This document shows, in pieces, positions 1 through 8,718 of a stretch of 64,000 nucleotides of DNA. The stretch is from Exiguobacterium sp. KRL4 (lineage in GTDB: Bacteria > Bacillota > Bacilli > Exiguobacteriales > Exiguobacteriaceae), in NCBI RefSeq assembly GCF_001870785.1, contig NZ_MOLV01000005.1, positions 186,001 through 250,000 of the forward strand, written 5' to 3'. The position numbers were made by a program, and so were the translations under genes. Positions within the stretch are counted from its first letter, which is position 1. Each line of letters starts with the position of its first letter. The notes beneath the pieces were generated by a model. The model worked only from the letters and a program-made list of their open reading frames with translations, was not told the origin of the DNA and searched no databases.

Positions 1-1701
1 GAGTTGTTTTTCTGCAAATAAACTTTCAGACACTTGTACTGCTTGATGATGCTCCGTTTTGAGTTCGAAGTTTTCTTGTTGAATCTGAGTCCAAAAAGGT
101 GCTTTCACTTTCTCATAAGACGTCAGGTGCGGCACGTCTTCCAATACACGAATGAACTGTCGTGTCGAATCCGCTGAGACAGAGAATGCGACTTGATCCG
201 ACCAGTTGTACAAGTGTTCGACGATTCGTTGTCGTTCCGTGTGTTGCACCCCACTCCATTTATCCGCATCATTCCTTAATTGATCGACGGTTTCTTCGAC
301 TTCAGAGGCCTGTCTTGTCTTTTCTACGTAACGCGACTGAAGTTCAGTCACTTCTCGTAAATGTTCGAACAATGTTCCTAATCGTTCTTCATGTTGACGA
401 GCCATTCCTTTCCATGTTCCAAAAGAGAACCCGTCCTCTTGTCTGAGATAGGCTTTAGCATACGTTTCATGTAATGAAAAAGCACTCTCTTGTGCTTCAT
501 AATCAATTTCATCTATTTGATCGTGCTGCTTTTCGATTAATTGTTGCACTAAAAACGATTTTTCATTTTTGTCCTTCATCAATTGACGTCGCTTGTCTTC
601 TTCGCGTTCTTTGTCCCGCTCTCGCCCCGTCTGCTTTTCAATCAGTCGATTGCGCAATGTCGTCTTCGTTAACTTGTCGTTTTGCCAACGGAAAACTTCG
701 TGACGAGATAACTCCATCCGACTGTCTTGTGCCACCTTATACTTGATTGTTAACTCCTCTTGTTCATGTGTATGCGCAATCAACAAGTCAGATAGTTCCT
801 TGATTTCGCGTGACTCGTGCTCCAGTTGTGTTTCTTCTTTTTTACGTTCTTTAACGATTTTTTCCCACTGTTCTACTTGATCCAGCATCAACCGTTCTTC
901 ATACTCCTGATAAGCTGTTTTAATCTTTTGAATGGCATTGACTTCTCGTTCCAATTGTTCCATTTGTTGTTCTGTCTGATCCATTTGTTCAAGCGACTCT
1001 GAAAGTGAGATGAGATCGTCTTCCGACAACGCGGGCAACGCGGCTTCTAGAATATCGTAAATGACAGTTGGCTTAAAATCCTTTGACAGTTTTGGACTCC
1101 TTAATTCGATTAATAATTTGATCAAATCATCATAGGCGACGATGTCGTCAAAACCAAAAACATATCGATTCACAAGCTCCTTATATTCTTTTTGTGTCGT
1201 GACGACCACACCACCGTCTCCGATCCGATTTTTCAATTCGATTCTTGATAGTGGTCTCTTCTCGCTTCCATTCGTACTCCGAACCGTTTCGTATAGTTGA
1301 AAATCTTCACGAATCCGTCGTCCATCCGTGATGACGAATCCTGTAAAATGAATGTCTTTTCCTCGTTTCGCTTGTAGACGAATACCGGTCGTGATGTACT
1401 GTTCCGTATTTTTACGTTTATACTCTAAAAAGAGATAACCCGTTCGCTCTTCAATCTTAGAAACTTCCTTTTCACCTAACAAATAATCAACCATTTTACG
1501 TGAATGTGACCCGAACGGATCAAGACGTTTCGCTGTATACCGACCATCTAGAAGAACGGGTAACAAACTTTGCATCGTGACCGACTTTCCCGAACCGTTT
1601 GTTCCACGCAATAATAATTTTCCATCTTTAAAATCTAAAATTTCATCGTCGTAATACCAAAAATTGAATAGACCTGCTCGATTCAGTTCCCATTTATTCA
1701 T
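1..1701 (-). CDS. jetC: Wadjet type II JetC, SMC-like ATPase (3' part outside window)
   Basis: This is the N-terminal 567 codons of a large SMC/Rad50-like ATPase (TIGR02680-type, normally over 1,300 residues). It is the motor of type II Wadjet complexes, which act on and cleave circular plasmid DNA. The reading frame stays open from ATG at 1701 to the window edge. A Walker A motif GTNGSGKS lies at residues 33-40, preceded by the NFWYYDDEILDF segment typical of SMC head domains. From about residue 330 the sequence becomes rich in Gln, Glu, Lys and Leu, as expected for a coiled-coil arm. The ATG overlaps the jetB stop by 8 bp (GATGAATAA), showing translational coupling. The Walker B/signature half and the JetD nuclease are expected beyond the left edge. 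Family assignment is from recall; the ATPase motif and operon arrangement are visible directly. Confidence 0.88.
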   Translation of the reverse strand, partial: MNKWELNRAGLFNFWYYDDEILDFKDGKLLLRGTNGSGKSVTMQSLLPVLLDGRYTAKRLDPFGSHSRKMVDYLLGEKEVSKIEERTGYLFLEYKRKNTEQYITTGIRLQAKRGKDIHFTGFVITDGRRIREDFQLYETVRSTNGSEKRPLSRIELKNRIGDGGVVVTTQKEYKELVNRYVFGFDDIVAYDDLIKLLIELRSPKLSKDFKPTVIYDILEAALPALSEDDLISLSESLEQMDQTEQQMEQLEREVNAIQKIKTAYQEYEERLMLDQVEQWEKIVKERKKEETQLEHESREIKELSDLLIAHTHEQEELTIKYKVAQDSRMELSRHEVFRWQNDKLTKTTLRNRLIEKQTGRERDKEREEDKRRQLMKDKNEKSFLVQQLIEKQHDQIDEIDYEAQESAFSLHETYAKAYLRQEDGFSFGTWKGMARQHEERLGTLFEHLREVTELQSRYVEKTRQASEVEETVDQLRNDADKWSGVQHTERQRIVEHLYNWSDQVAFSVSADSTRQFIRVLEDVPHLTSYEKVKAPFWTQIQQENFELKTEHHQAVQVSESLFAEKQL

Positions 1702-2842
1702 CCCGACTCTCCCTTTTTTCTTCATATTCCTTCGGATAACGCGCGATGACACGAGAGATTCCTGGTAATACATCAATCATCTCTTCTATATCGTCGACTA
1801 ATGCCAACTCCCAGTTCTCCCATAATTTCAATACTTCTTTCATGATATGTGTGATAGATCCTTCTCTGTAGTCTTTAGACCAACCATGTCCATATCTCTC
1901 TTTCGTTTGATGTAAGAGACGCTTAAATCGACTGAATGGTAGATAAATATGACCGAGAACTAGTTCTTTTTTTTCCAGCGTTTCGAGCAACATCGACGTG
2001 ACGTGAAGAGACACATCGTAAATCGATCCTCTTCCTGGATAATAGGTGTACATCGTCTTTGGTTCTGGCAAATTCAAAAAGGCGACGTCACGATACACCT
2101 CTAATCGAAAAGGACTTGTTTCGATAAAATCATCCTGTAATCGATCACGATAACGTCTAATGTATTGAAAATCCAAATCGTCTTCACCTTGCCGACGAAC
2201 AAATGGCGTCATCCGAAGTGCTCGATACACACGTCGACGCGTCATATCTTCAGGACGACGTCTCCACTCTTGTTCTAACAACTCGTGTTCATCACGAAAA
2301 CGTGTTAAGTCATCTGGATAGGCACGCATAAAGTATTTGGCGTAAACCGTCACTTCGTACAAGACATCTTCAGTCGTATCCGATTGATACCCTTCTAAAT
2401 GGCCATCGATCGTTCGTATGAGACTGAAGCCAATCACTTCACGCATCGCCCGAATCAATGATTGTCGAATCGTGTAAACGGACCATTCGATTTTTTCAAA
2501 TCCAGGATATACTTCCGCCACATACTCGGTTAAATCGGATAATAAAAATTGCTCATCGACTCGCTTCCGTTCAAGAAAAGCTAAGATACAGCAAAATAAA
2601 ACATAATCCGTTGTTTTATCAAATGTTTGAATACCCATCCAAGATTGAGGTTCGACAGGAATTTTTTCTAACTTTGCGAAATGCCGATGAACGATTAGTT
2701 CCAACCCATATTTATCTTGTAAGTGTCGCTTTAACACCATTTCACGGTCTCGAATCGTTCGGTACATATCGGGTTCTTGATCTCGAATGATCCAAAACTT
2801 CTCGAATAGTACATTCAATGCGTTCGTCGCTATTTCATCCAT
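1694..2842 (-). CDS. jetB: Wadjet type II JetB (DUF2398/TIGR02678 family)
   Basis: The product is 382 residues, the normal size for the TIGR02678/DUF2398 family. In type II Wadjet systems this family is the JetB subunit, thought to act like a KITE (winged-helix) partner of the SMC motor. The sequence contains the family-like pattern of an early KYGLELIVHRHFAKLEKIP block and a later RRRVYRALRMTPFV block. It starts 4 bp after the jetA stop, with a ribosome-binding site (AAAGGAG) inside the end of jetA. It overlaps jetC by 8 bp, so jetA-jetB-jetC is one transcription unit. No transmembrane segment or signal peptide is seen. The functional role is inferred from the family and the gene order. Confidence 0.85.
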   Translation of the reverse strand: MDEIATNALNVLFEKFWIIRDQEPDMYRTIRDREMVLKRHLQDKYGLELIVHRHFAKLEKIPVEPQSWMGIQTFDKTTDYVLFCCILAFLERKRVDEQFLLSDLTEYVAEVYPGFEKIEWSVYTIRQSLIRAMREVIGFSLIRTIDGHLEGYQSDTTEDVLYEVTVYAKYFMRAYPDDLTRFRDEHELLEQEWRRRPEDMTRRRVYRALRMTPFVRRQGEDDLDFQYIRRYRDRLQDDFIETSPFRLEVYRDVAFLNLPEPKTMYTYYPGRGSIYDVSLHVTSMLLETLEKKELVLGHIYLPFSRFKRLLHQTKERYGHGWSKDYREGSITHIMKEVLKLWENWELALVDDIEEMIDVLPGISRVIARYPKEYEEKRESRDE

Positions 2843-2846
2843 CCGT

Positions 2847-4307
2847 TTAGATACGCTCCTTTCTCTCTACAAAATGAATTCTCATGTCCGGCATCCGTAA
2901 AGTTCCATCTGTCGAAGTCAAATCAATTTGTTTATTTTCATCAATCTCAACACGAATCACATCACCATATGCTGTTTTGATCGTTCGATTTTCCTGCATC
3001 ATCGCCTTAGCAATCCAAGTCAAGAATATTTTACGGACAAACGGTTCCACTTCATCTAATTCCGACAGGTGAATCGTATCTTGATCGAGATGACGATGAA
3101 TGACTTCTTGTTGATGGATTTGTCTTGCGAGATGTTCAGCACGAACTCGCTCTTTTTCTTGTGTATAGTCAATTGCCGTATTTGCTCTTGTCCGTTCCCG
3201 GTAATCTCGAACGAGTGGTACACGTTCATGGACGGCTGGTGGTTCATTCCAAAGGTCGGCGTACAGTTGATCGGTCGCGATGGAGTCAGCGTGCAGATGA
3301 CGCGTTTCGCGAATTCCGAATAAGACGGCCGATAATTGATGTGCTTCGGCTAACGTATCTTTTGATAAAAACCAATTGGCTACATACATATAGTCCGCTT
3401 GACGGCTCCGGCGTGATTGATGTCGTTCACCAAAACGTTGAACGATTCTCGTCATGCGACGAATCGCTTCATTGGTCTGTTGCTGAATGAGATCATATTG
3501 GCTAATCTCTCCGTCTTTACCAATGAACCAACGTTTGACATTCATGAACGTCATCAATAATTCAGCACTTCCGTCCTCAACGGATTCACCAATCATTTTC
3601 TTCGATTGATGTGCTTCGACACGCTGAAGGTACTTTATCAAATAATCTTCTGAGATTTCTTCAAATAAAAATTGAATACTTGCTGATGTCCGTTGCAACG
3701 TAATGATAAAGTCACTTAAATACTGAGTGAACCGATCCTTGTAGATCAAGAAGGCTTCTGACTGCATCTGTTCAACGGTCTGTTCACTTCGTAAGTATCC
3801 GAAATAATCTGATGTATTTTGTTTGATTGCTTTAAAGTACATAATTAAGTCATCCCACAACTGGGAACAGTCTTCATTTGATAAATTCTCCAATTTTTGA
3901 ATCTGTTCCAATACATGACGAAATCGCTGAAACTGTGTTTTTTCGAGTGATCCACTAAAATAATCACCCTTTTCTTCGAATTGAATGAGCATTCTTTCGA
4001 ACTCAACCGTAAACGGAGTAATTTGATAACGAAAACGACGTTTCTTAAATTCTTCAATCGTCCGGACTCGACCTGTCTCTTGTTGGGCCGTTAAGTTTCC
4101 CCATTTAACGAGCTGCGATAAATCTGTATGTAAGCGTTCTAGATCATATTCAAAAAAAAGTTCGTCCATTCGTAAGGATTCTAGTATCATTTCTGGTACG
4201 AGAAATTCCAGTAAATGTTCGTGTTGCACATAAAAAAAGCGGAGTATCTTCCGGTAATGTGGACTCTTATCTACAGTCAGATACGTTGCTTCTGAAATAC
4301 GTTCCAT
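2847..4307 (-). CDS. jetA: Wadjet type II JetA (DUF2397/TIGR02677 family)
   Basis: The product is 486 residues, matching the TIGR02677/DUF2397 family. In type II Wadjet operons this family is JetA, the presumed kleisin subunit that links the SMC heads. The N-terminus (YLTVDKSPHYRKILRFFYVQ, residues about 9-28) is typical of that family. The middle is largely helical and charged, and the C-terminus carries a short beta-rich segment. It is the first gene of the operon; ATG at 4307 is preceded by AAGGAAG about 10 bases upstream. About 100 bp separate it from the small gene upstream on the same strand, so the operon promoter probably lies there, although no strong consensus was picked out. DNA and chromosome association of the complex is known for the family, not shown here. 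Confidence 0.86.
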   Translation of the reverse strand: MERISEATYLTVDKSPHYRKILRFFYVQHEHLLEFLVPEMILESLRMDELFFEYDLERLHTDLSQLVKWGNLTAQQETGRVRTIEEFKKRRFRYQITPFTVEFERMLIQFEEKGDYFSGSLEKTQFQRFRHVLEQIQKLENLSNEDCSQLWDDLIMYFKAIKQNTSDYFGYLRSEQTVEQMQSEAFLIYKDRFTQYLSDFIITLQRTSASIQFLFEEISEDYLIKYLQRVEAHQSKKMIGESVEDGSAELLMTFMNVKRWFIGKDGEISQYDLIQQQTNEAIRRMTRIVQRFGERHQSRRSRQADYMYVANWFLSKDTLAEAHQLSAVLFGIRETRHLHADSIATDQLYADLWNEPPAVHERVPLVRDYRERTRANTAIDYTQEKERVRAEHLARQIHQQEVIHRHLDQDTIHLSELDEVEPFVRKIFLTWIAKAMMQENRTIKTAYGDVIRVEIDENKQIDLTSTDGTLRMPDMRIHFVERKERI

Positions 4308-4408
4308 TTCCTAATCACTTCCTTTTTACATAATGATATTGGTACATCGTTTTACACATTATCCTTAATAGTTTCTCATAATCTAAAAGCATCTGCTCGA
4401 TAAAATCG

Positions 4409-4765
4409 TTAACCGTACACCCCAATCAAAGCGAGTGCTTGTCCGAGATAACTTTGATCGGATGGTAATGTGTGCTTCGCCTCTCCTGCAAGACGCCATT
4501 CGATTTGGACATGCCCGATCCTGTCGTATACGAGTTCAAACAAAAAGCCGTTATCTTGAAACGACACGACACCCGGTAACTGTTCATGCACCAGCCGAAA
4601 TCGGCTTGCAAATTGATCATACTCGGAGAAGGACAGCATCATTTCATGGATAAGCATATCCTGATACAAGACTTCGATCTGCAGTGTCTCTATGATTAGA
4701 TTGACCTCGACGATTTGCCAGACAAGCGTCTCATCGTATCCTACAAATGAAATCACGTGTTTCAA
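4409..4765 (-). CDS. Uncharacterised small protein upstream of Wadjet
   Basis: This open frame encodes about 118 residues if it starts at the TTG at 4765, which has AGAGGTG six bases upstream. A GTG at 4774 would add three residues but overlaps the ribosome-binding site. The protein is acidic and beta-strand rich, with a hydrophobic segment near the N-terminus (VISFVGYDETLVW) and a C-terminal IEWRL...SDQSYLGQALALIGVYG block. That tail loosely recalls small immunity-type proteins of the WapI/DUF6228 kind, but I do not recognise it firmly. It lies upstream of jetA on the same strand with a 101-bp gap, so it might share transcription with the defence operon, or simply be a neighbour. Confidence 0.55.
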   Translation of the reverse strand: MKHVISFVGYDETLVWQIVEVNLIIETLQIEVLYQDMLIHEMMLSFSEYDQFASRFRLVHEQLPGVVSFQDNGFLFELVYDRIGHVQIEWRLAGEAKHTLPSDQSYLGQALALIGVYG

Positions 4766-4866
4766 CTCATTCACCTCTTTTCTTTGGAGTGAACATCCCA
4801 GAAATCGGGAATCTTCTTACTATAGACATCAGGGTACCGTTATCGACTCACGAAAGGAGTTTTCTT

Positions 4867-5289
4867 ATGACCAATCAGCAAAAGACCTTACCGACGGATC
4901 AAAACGTCGATGCCTTTTTGAGTACGATCACGCCACCGATGAAACGGACGGATTGTGAGCAATTACGGCAGATTTTTGAAGAAATGACGGGTTATCCGGC
5001 TGTCATATGGGGGGACACGATGATCGGATTTGGTCACTATCATTATCGTTATTCCTCCGGACACGAAGGAGATTCATTTCTTGTAGGATTCTCGCCCCGC
5101 AAAGCGAACATCAGTCTGTACTTCGCAACAGGTCCGGAGCGGGAGCAATTCCTGGTACGTCTCGGCAAACACAAGAGTGGAAAGAGTTGTGTCTATATCA
5201 ATAAACTAGCAGATATCGATCTGCTTGTCTTAAGAGAACTGATTGTCCATTCCGTCGCTTTCCTCGAAAAGACGTATCCAAAATCCTGA
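4867..5289 (+). CDS. DUF1801 (YdhG-like) domain protein
   Basis: A 140-residue cytosolic protein of the DUF1801 family, whose biochemical role is unknown. Its members resemble frataxin-like/YdhG folds. Family hallmarks are visible: the early QNVDAFL segment, the central MIGFGHYHYRY...GFSPRK block and the late LGKHKSGKSCVYINKLADID block. The ATG at 4867 is chosen over an in-frame upstream start at 4747 because AAAGGAG lies 7 bases before it and the upstream extension has no family similarity. It stands alone, divergent from the small gene at 4409-4765 and ending at a strong bidirectional hairpin. Confidence 0.85.
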   Translation: MTNQQKTLPTDQNVDAFLSTITPPMKRTDCEQLRQIFEEMTGYPAVIWGDTMIGFGHYHYRYSSGHEGDSFLVGFSPRKANISLYFATGPEREQFLVRLGKHKSGKSCVYINKLADIDLLVLRELIVHSVAFLEKTYPKS

Positions 5290-5299
5290 GGCCACTAAA

Positions 5300-5340
5300 A
5301 AACGTCCCTTCTTCCGCTGACTGCGAAAGAAGGGACGTTT
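5300..5340. terminator. Bidirectional intrinsic terminator
   Basis: A perfect 14-bp inverted repeat (AAACGTCCCTTCTT at 5300-5313 and its complement at 5327-5340) lies between two convergent genes. It has A-rich and T-rich flanks, so it can terminate both the DUF1801 gene and the MFS gene. Confidence 0.85.
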
Positions 5341-5350
5341 GCTACTTAAA

Positions 5351-6589
5351 TCAATGTCCACTGTCTGCTGTGTCGATATGACGAATATGTTTGAGATTGA
5401 CCCCGATGATGACGACAGACAATAGAACGAATGCACTCCCGACATAAAACGGGAGGTTGGCGTTATAGATCTCAGCCAATTTACCGGCCATGAATGGCGC
5501 GATGGCTGCCCCGAGAAAACGTAAGAAACTGTATGCAGCGGATGCCGTAGAACGTTCGACCGGTGCTGCATCCATGACAGCCGTCGTAATCAAGGTGTTG
5601 TTGTTCCCGAGCACGGCTCCTGCAAGAATGACACAGACGATGACGACAGCCGGTGTTTCTGTAAAGATTCCCATTAACAGTAACAGGACGGCGAATAAGA
5701 GAAGCATCAGTACCATCGCTTTGATCGTGCCGAGCCATTGTTTTAATTTTGGTGCTGTCAGGACAGACGTCAAGGCGAGCAACATTCCCCAACCGAGGAA
5801 GACAAAACCAAGCCCTTGCGCCGGCAACTTCATGACGAATGGTGCATACGCCATGATGGTGAAGAATCCGACATTATACAAAGCAGCAACGATTCCAAGT
5901 GTCAACAGCGAGCGGTGTTTCATCGCCTGGAACGGCGCAATCAGCGAAATCTTTTTCACTGGTGTCGCCGTTGCGACTGGTTTTGGCATCAAGAATAACA
6001 AAACGAGGAACGCGATGACCATGATCGTCGCAACACCCACGAACGGGGCACGCCAGGTGATCGAACCAAGTGTTCCACCAAGCAAGGGGCCGATTGAAAT
6101 ACCAAGACCGACTGCCGCTTCATATAAGATGATGGCTTTCGCCGTTCCGCCGGATGACAGTGAGACGATGGCAGCAAGTGCCGTCGCGACGAACAAGGCG
6201 TTTCCGAGCCCCCAACCGCCACGCAAGGCGACAAGTGTCCAGATACTGTCTGCTTGTGATGCGAAACCGGCGACGACCGCAATGACCGCAATCCCGAGCA
6301 TCAGTGTTCCTTTTTGACCGATCCGGGACGAAATCGCACCGGTAATCAGCATCGCAAACGCCATGACGGCATTATAGCTCGTAAATAAGAGTGTTACTTC
6401 ACTTTTAGAGGCTTCTAGATTGTCGGCAATCGTTGGTAAGACCGGGTTTACAAGCCCCATCCCCATGAATGCCGTGATACTGGCAAAAAACACTGCCCAT
6501 ACAGCAATCGGTTGATGCAGTAAACCATGTTTGCTTTCCTCTAAGACTGTCTCAGGCGCAAGTGTCGTTGTTTTTTCAGCAAAAGCCAT
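5351..6589 (-). CDS. MFS transporter, DHA1-type drug efflux candidate
   Basis: A 412-residue integral membrane protein with about twelve hydrophobic segments, of the major facilitator superfamily. The first helix carries GMGLVNPVLPTIADNL, a pattern found in proton-coupled DHA1 multidrug efflux proteins. The loop after helix 2 has SSRIGQKGTLMLG, the expected GxxxDRxGRR-like motif A with Gln replacing Arg. A hydrophilic N-terminal tail of about 28 residues precedes helix 1. The gene follows the CBS-domain gene by 15 bp in an apparent operon, with AAGGA before the ATG. The divergent MarR-type regulator and the operator between them suggest inducible efflux. The substrate cannot be told from sequence. 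Confidence 0.8.
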   Translation of the reverse strand: MAFAEKTTTLAPETVLEESKHGLLHQPIAVWAVFFASITAFMGMGLVNPVLPTIADNLEASKSEVTLLFTSYNAVMAFAMLITGAISSRIGQKGTLMLGIAVIAVVAGFASQADSIWTLVALRGGWGLGNALFVATALAAIVSLSSGGTAKAIILYEAAVGLGISIGPLLGGTLGSITWRAPFVGVATIMVIAFLVLLFLMPKPVATATPVKKISLIAPFQAMKHRSLLTLGIVAALYNVGFFTIMAYAPFVMKLPAQGLGFVFLGWGMLLALTSVLTAPKLKQWLGTIKAMVLMLLLFAVLLLLMGIFTETPAVVIVCVILAGAVLGNNNTLITTAVMDAAPVERSTASAAYSFLRFLGAAIAPFMAGKLAEIYNANLPFYVGSAFVLLSVVIIGVNLKHIRHIDTADSGH

Positions 6590-6604
6590 ATAAATCCTTC
6601 TTTC

Positions 6605-7060
6605 TTAAATAAACTGTTTAAAGGAGTGACGGATGACGTCACCGCGACTGATGATTCCAACTAACTTTCCGTCTTTTAGAATCGGTAATTTTTTGATTCG
6701 TTTTGCGCCAAGTGTCGCCGCAATGTCTTCCATCTCGGTCTCAACGTTGGCTGTGACGACTTTCCGGCGCGCCATATCCATGACTTGACGCGTCAAGATG
6801 TGACGGACTCGTTCTTCGTAGTTTTTGTCATCGCCTTTGATGACGTCGACGTACAAAAACGTATCGACGATGATATCTTTATGTTTGCCGATTGCTCGCA
6901 TGATATCCCCATCGCTGATATAGCCGACAACTTCCTGCTGGTCGTTGACGACCGGGACCCCACTGATTCCAAACGTGATAAAACGTTCAACGACCGTCCG
7001 GACCGTATCTTGTTCGTTGACAGTAATGACCGTCTCTTTCATCGATTGATAAGCTTTCAT
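6605..7060 (-). CDS. CBS-domain pair protein
   Basis: A 151-residue cytosolic protein made almost entirely of two CBS domains (about residues 7-60 and 95-148). Such pairs bind adenine nucleotides and act as energy or redox sensors. Each domain ends with the family's G(Y/I)IS(D/R)GD(V/I)(I/M)R pattern (VVGYISDGDIMR and LVGIISRGDVIR). The start at 7060 has GAAGGAG seven bases upstream. It is the first gene of a two-gene operon with the MFS transporter and is divergently transcribed from the MarR regulator, so it may modulate or report on transport. That link is inferred from position only. Confidence 0.85.
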   Translation of the reverse strand: MKAYQSMKETVITVNEQDTVRTVVERFITFGISGVPVVNDQQEVVGYISDGDIMRAIGKHKDIIVDTFLYVDVIKGDDKNYEERVRHILTRQVMDMARRKVVTANVETEMEDIAATLGAKRIKKLPILKDGKLVGIISRGDVIRHSFKQFI

Positions 7061-7118
7061 CGGAATTCTCCTTCATCAGACGCTGTAATAAAATAAGTTC
7101 ATAACAACAAGTTTCACG

Positions 7119-7154
7119 ATACAATTAAATAACATTTATGATTGTATAATACAA
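7119..7154. promoter_or_regulatory. Palindromic operator, probable MarR-family binding site
   Basis: The 184-bp divergent intergenic region contains TTGTATAATACAA (7142-7154), a perfect 6-1-6 inverted repeat. A further ATACAAT at 7119-7125 mirrors ATTGTAT at 7141-7147. Sites of this make-up (TTGTA...TACAA) are typical for MarR/OhrR-type dimers. Its place between the MarR gene and the CBS-MFS operon suggests control of both promoters. Confidence 0.55.
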
Positions 7155-7245
7155 CTATAAACCTGTCAAGAAGCCTGCCTTCGATTGACAGAGGACAGTG
7201 TGTGCGTAATGATGAGGGCAATGAATGCAAATAAGAGGTGACAAC

Positions 7246-7668
7246 ATGTCGAATCAATCCTTGGAAACGATCGAGCTCGAACTGGCGATTTTAATTCGTC
7301 GTTTGACGACGGCGACGGCGGATAACCGGAACTTGGATCGCGCTTCCTACTTACTCTTGCGCCAATTGTCGGATTCCGGTCAAGTCGGTGTCAAGACGCT
7401 GGCACGCGAATTGCAACTGGACGTGTCGACCGTCAGCCGGCAAGCTGCTGCGCTCGATCAGAAAAAATTAGTCGAAAAAATAAAAGACCCGACAGATGGC
7501 CGGGCTTTCTTCTACAACATCACGCCCTATGGTCAACAGGAACTCGAGATTTACCGGACGGCCCGTCTGACGAGTATCGAACGGTTGCTGACAGACTGGC
7601 CGGATGAGGATGCCGAATCATTTGGCCGATTGCTGAAACAGTTTAATCAGGCGTTACGGGAACGGTGA
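7246..7668 (+). CDS. MarR family transcriptional regulator
   Basis: A 140-residue winged-helix regulator. The recognition region is LARELQLDVSTVSRQAAALDQKKLVEK followed by the wing DPTDGRAFFYNITPYG (about residues 53-98), the classical MarR signature with an Asp-x-x-Asp-Gly-Arg wing. ATG at 7246 is chosen because GAGGTG lies five bases upstream; an earlier in-frame start at 7225 lacks a site. There is no cysteine, so it is not a peroxide-sensing OhrR. It is divergent from the CBS-MFS operon and likely represses it through the palindrome at 7142-7154. The ligand is unknown. Confidence 0.86.
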   Translation: MSNQSLETIELELAILIRRLTTATADNRNLDRASYLLLRQLSDSGQVGVKTLARELQLDVSTVSRQAAALDQKKLVEKIKDPTDGRAFFYNITPYGQQELEIYRTARLTSIERLLTDWPDEDAESFGRLLKQFNQALRER

Positions 7669-7715
7669 GTTTTTTTTACGACTGTTCCTGAATCATTAGA
7701 TCGTCACATGAAATG

Positions 7716-7743
7716 GAGAGGTGGATTTTGACGTCCCCCTCTC
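7716..7743. terminator. Possible terminator between convergent genes
   Basis: A 9-bp stem with one mismatch (GAGAGGTGG and CCCCCTCTC) lies between the MarR gene and mmuM. It has only a weak T run, so its role as terminator is tentative. Confidence 0.35.
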
Positions 7744-7785
7744 TATTTGCGTTTGAAGAAATCATTTGATTCACGGGACTCTTGC

Positions 7786-8718
7786 CTAGATAAACGTCAC
7801 CTTCTGTTGAATCCTTTCGATCTGCTCCGGCGTCGTGCGGCAACAACCACCGATCAATCGGGCACCTGCCGCGTACCACTCCGGTGCAATGTCTTCAAAC
7901 GCGGTACATGCAGTATCACCGGACCATGTTTTACTGACCGGATCATAGTGTTCACCGGAATTTGGATAGACGATGATTGGCACATCCGTCAATCGCTTCA
8001 GTCCCGTAATGAATGCTGTTGCAATCGATGCCGGAAAACAATTGGCGCCGATTGCTGCGAGTTGTGGGTGATCGCCTAAGGCGTCGATGCACTCGGCTAA
8101 CGTTGTTCCTTCACTGATGTGCGTCGCGTCACGCAAAGAAAAGGCCAACCAAGCCGATTGTTCCGGAAATGCTTCGAGCAGTCGGAACAGCACTTCAGCT
8201 TCCTGCAAGGACGGAATCGTCTCAAACGCTAAAACGTCTGCCCCTGCCGCAATCAAAGCTTTCAGGCGCGGGCGGTGAAATGCTTCGAGTTGCGCGTCGT
8301 CGACTCCGTAATGACCGATATACTCCGATCCGTCCGATAAATAGGCACCATAAGGACCAATTGATCCCGCAATCAAGGCGTGACCTGCTGCCTGTTCGGT
8401 TTCCGTACGCGCCTGCTGCGCCAGGTAGACCGTTTGTTTCATCAGTTCAATCGCGTCTTCCTCTTTAATCCCCCGGCTGCTGAATCCGGCGACACTCGCT
8501 TGATAACTGGAAGTGATGGCGCAATCTGCTCCAATTTTAAAATAATCCGCATGGACGCGGTGAATCTGCTCCGGTTCTTCGACCAATACCCGCGCCGACC
8601 ACAGTGGATCGTCGAGATGGCTCCCGTGGCGCTCGAGTTCCGTTGCCAGTGCGCCGTCCAATAAGATATAAGGTTTTTCTTTTAATAATTGTTCAACTGG
8701 ATTGTTGTTCTTTGACAT
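7786..8718 (-). CDS. mmuM: Homocysteine S-methyltransferase
   Basis: A 310-residue enzyme of the zinc-dependent betaine/homocysteine methyltransferase family. It transfers a methyl group from S-methylmethionine (or SAM) to homocysteine, giving methionine. The N-terminal [14 protein letters not shown] block and the zinc ligands are visible: the Cys of the GANCFP motif and the Cys pair in GGCCRT (residues about 292-293), close to the C-terminus as is usual. ATG at 8718 has GGAG eight bases upstream and is preferred to a GTG at 8727. The gene overlaps the end of the mmuP permease gene by 26 bp. Together they import S-methylmethionine and use it to recycle homocysteine, under the SAM riboswitch upstream of mmuP. 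Confidence 0.9.
   Translation of the reverse strand: MSKNNNPVEQLLKEKPYILLDGALATELERHGSHLDDPLWSARVLVEEPEQIHRVHADYFKIGADCAITSSYQASVAGFSSRGIKEEDAIELMKQTVYLAQQARTETEQAAGHALIAGSIGPYGAYLSDGSEYIGHYGVDDAQLEAFHRPRLKALIAAGADVLAFETIPSLQEAEVLFRLLEAFPEQSAWLAFSLRDATHISEGTTLAECIDALGDHPQLAAIGANCFPASIATAFITGLKRLTDVPIIVYPNSGEHYDPVSKTWSGDTACTAFEDIAPEWYAAGARLIGGCCRTTPEQIERIQQKVTFI

Noticed and set aside
162-1002. Several plus-strand open frames at the left end
   Set aside because: All are antisense to the continuous jetC frame, which has a Walker A motif and a coupled start.
5490-6317. Open frame of 275 codons antisense to the MFS gene
   Set aside because: Shadow of a strongly biased coding sequence; no start signal and a composition unlike real proteins here.
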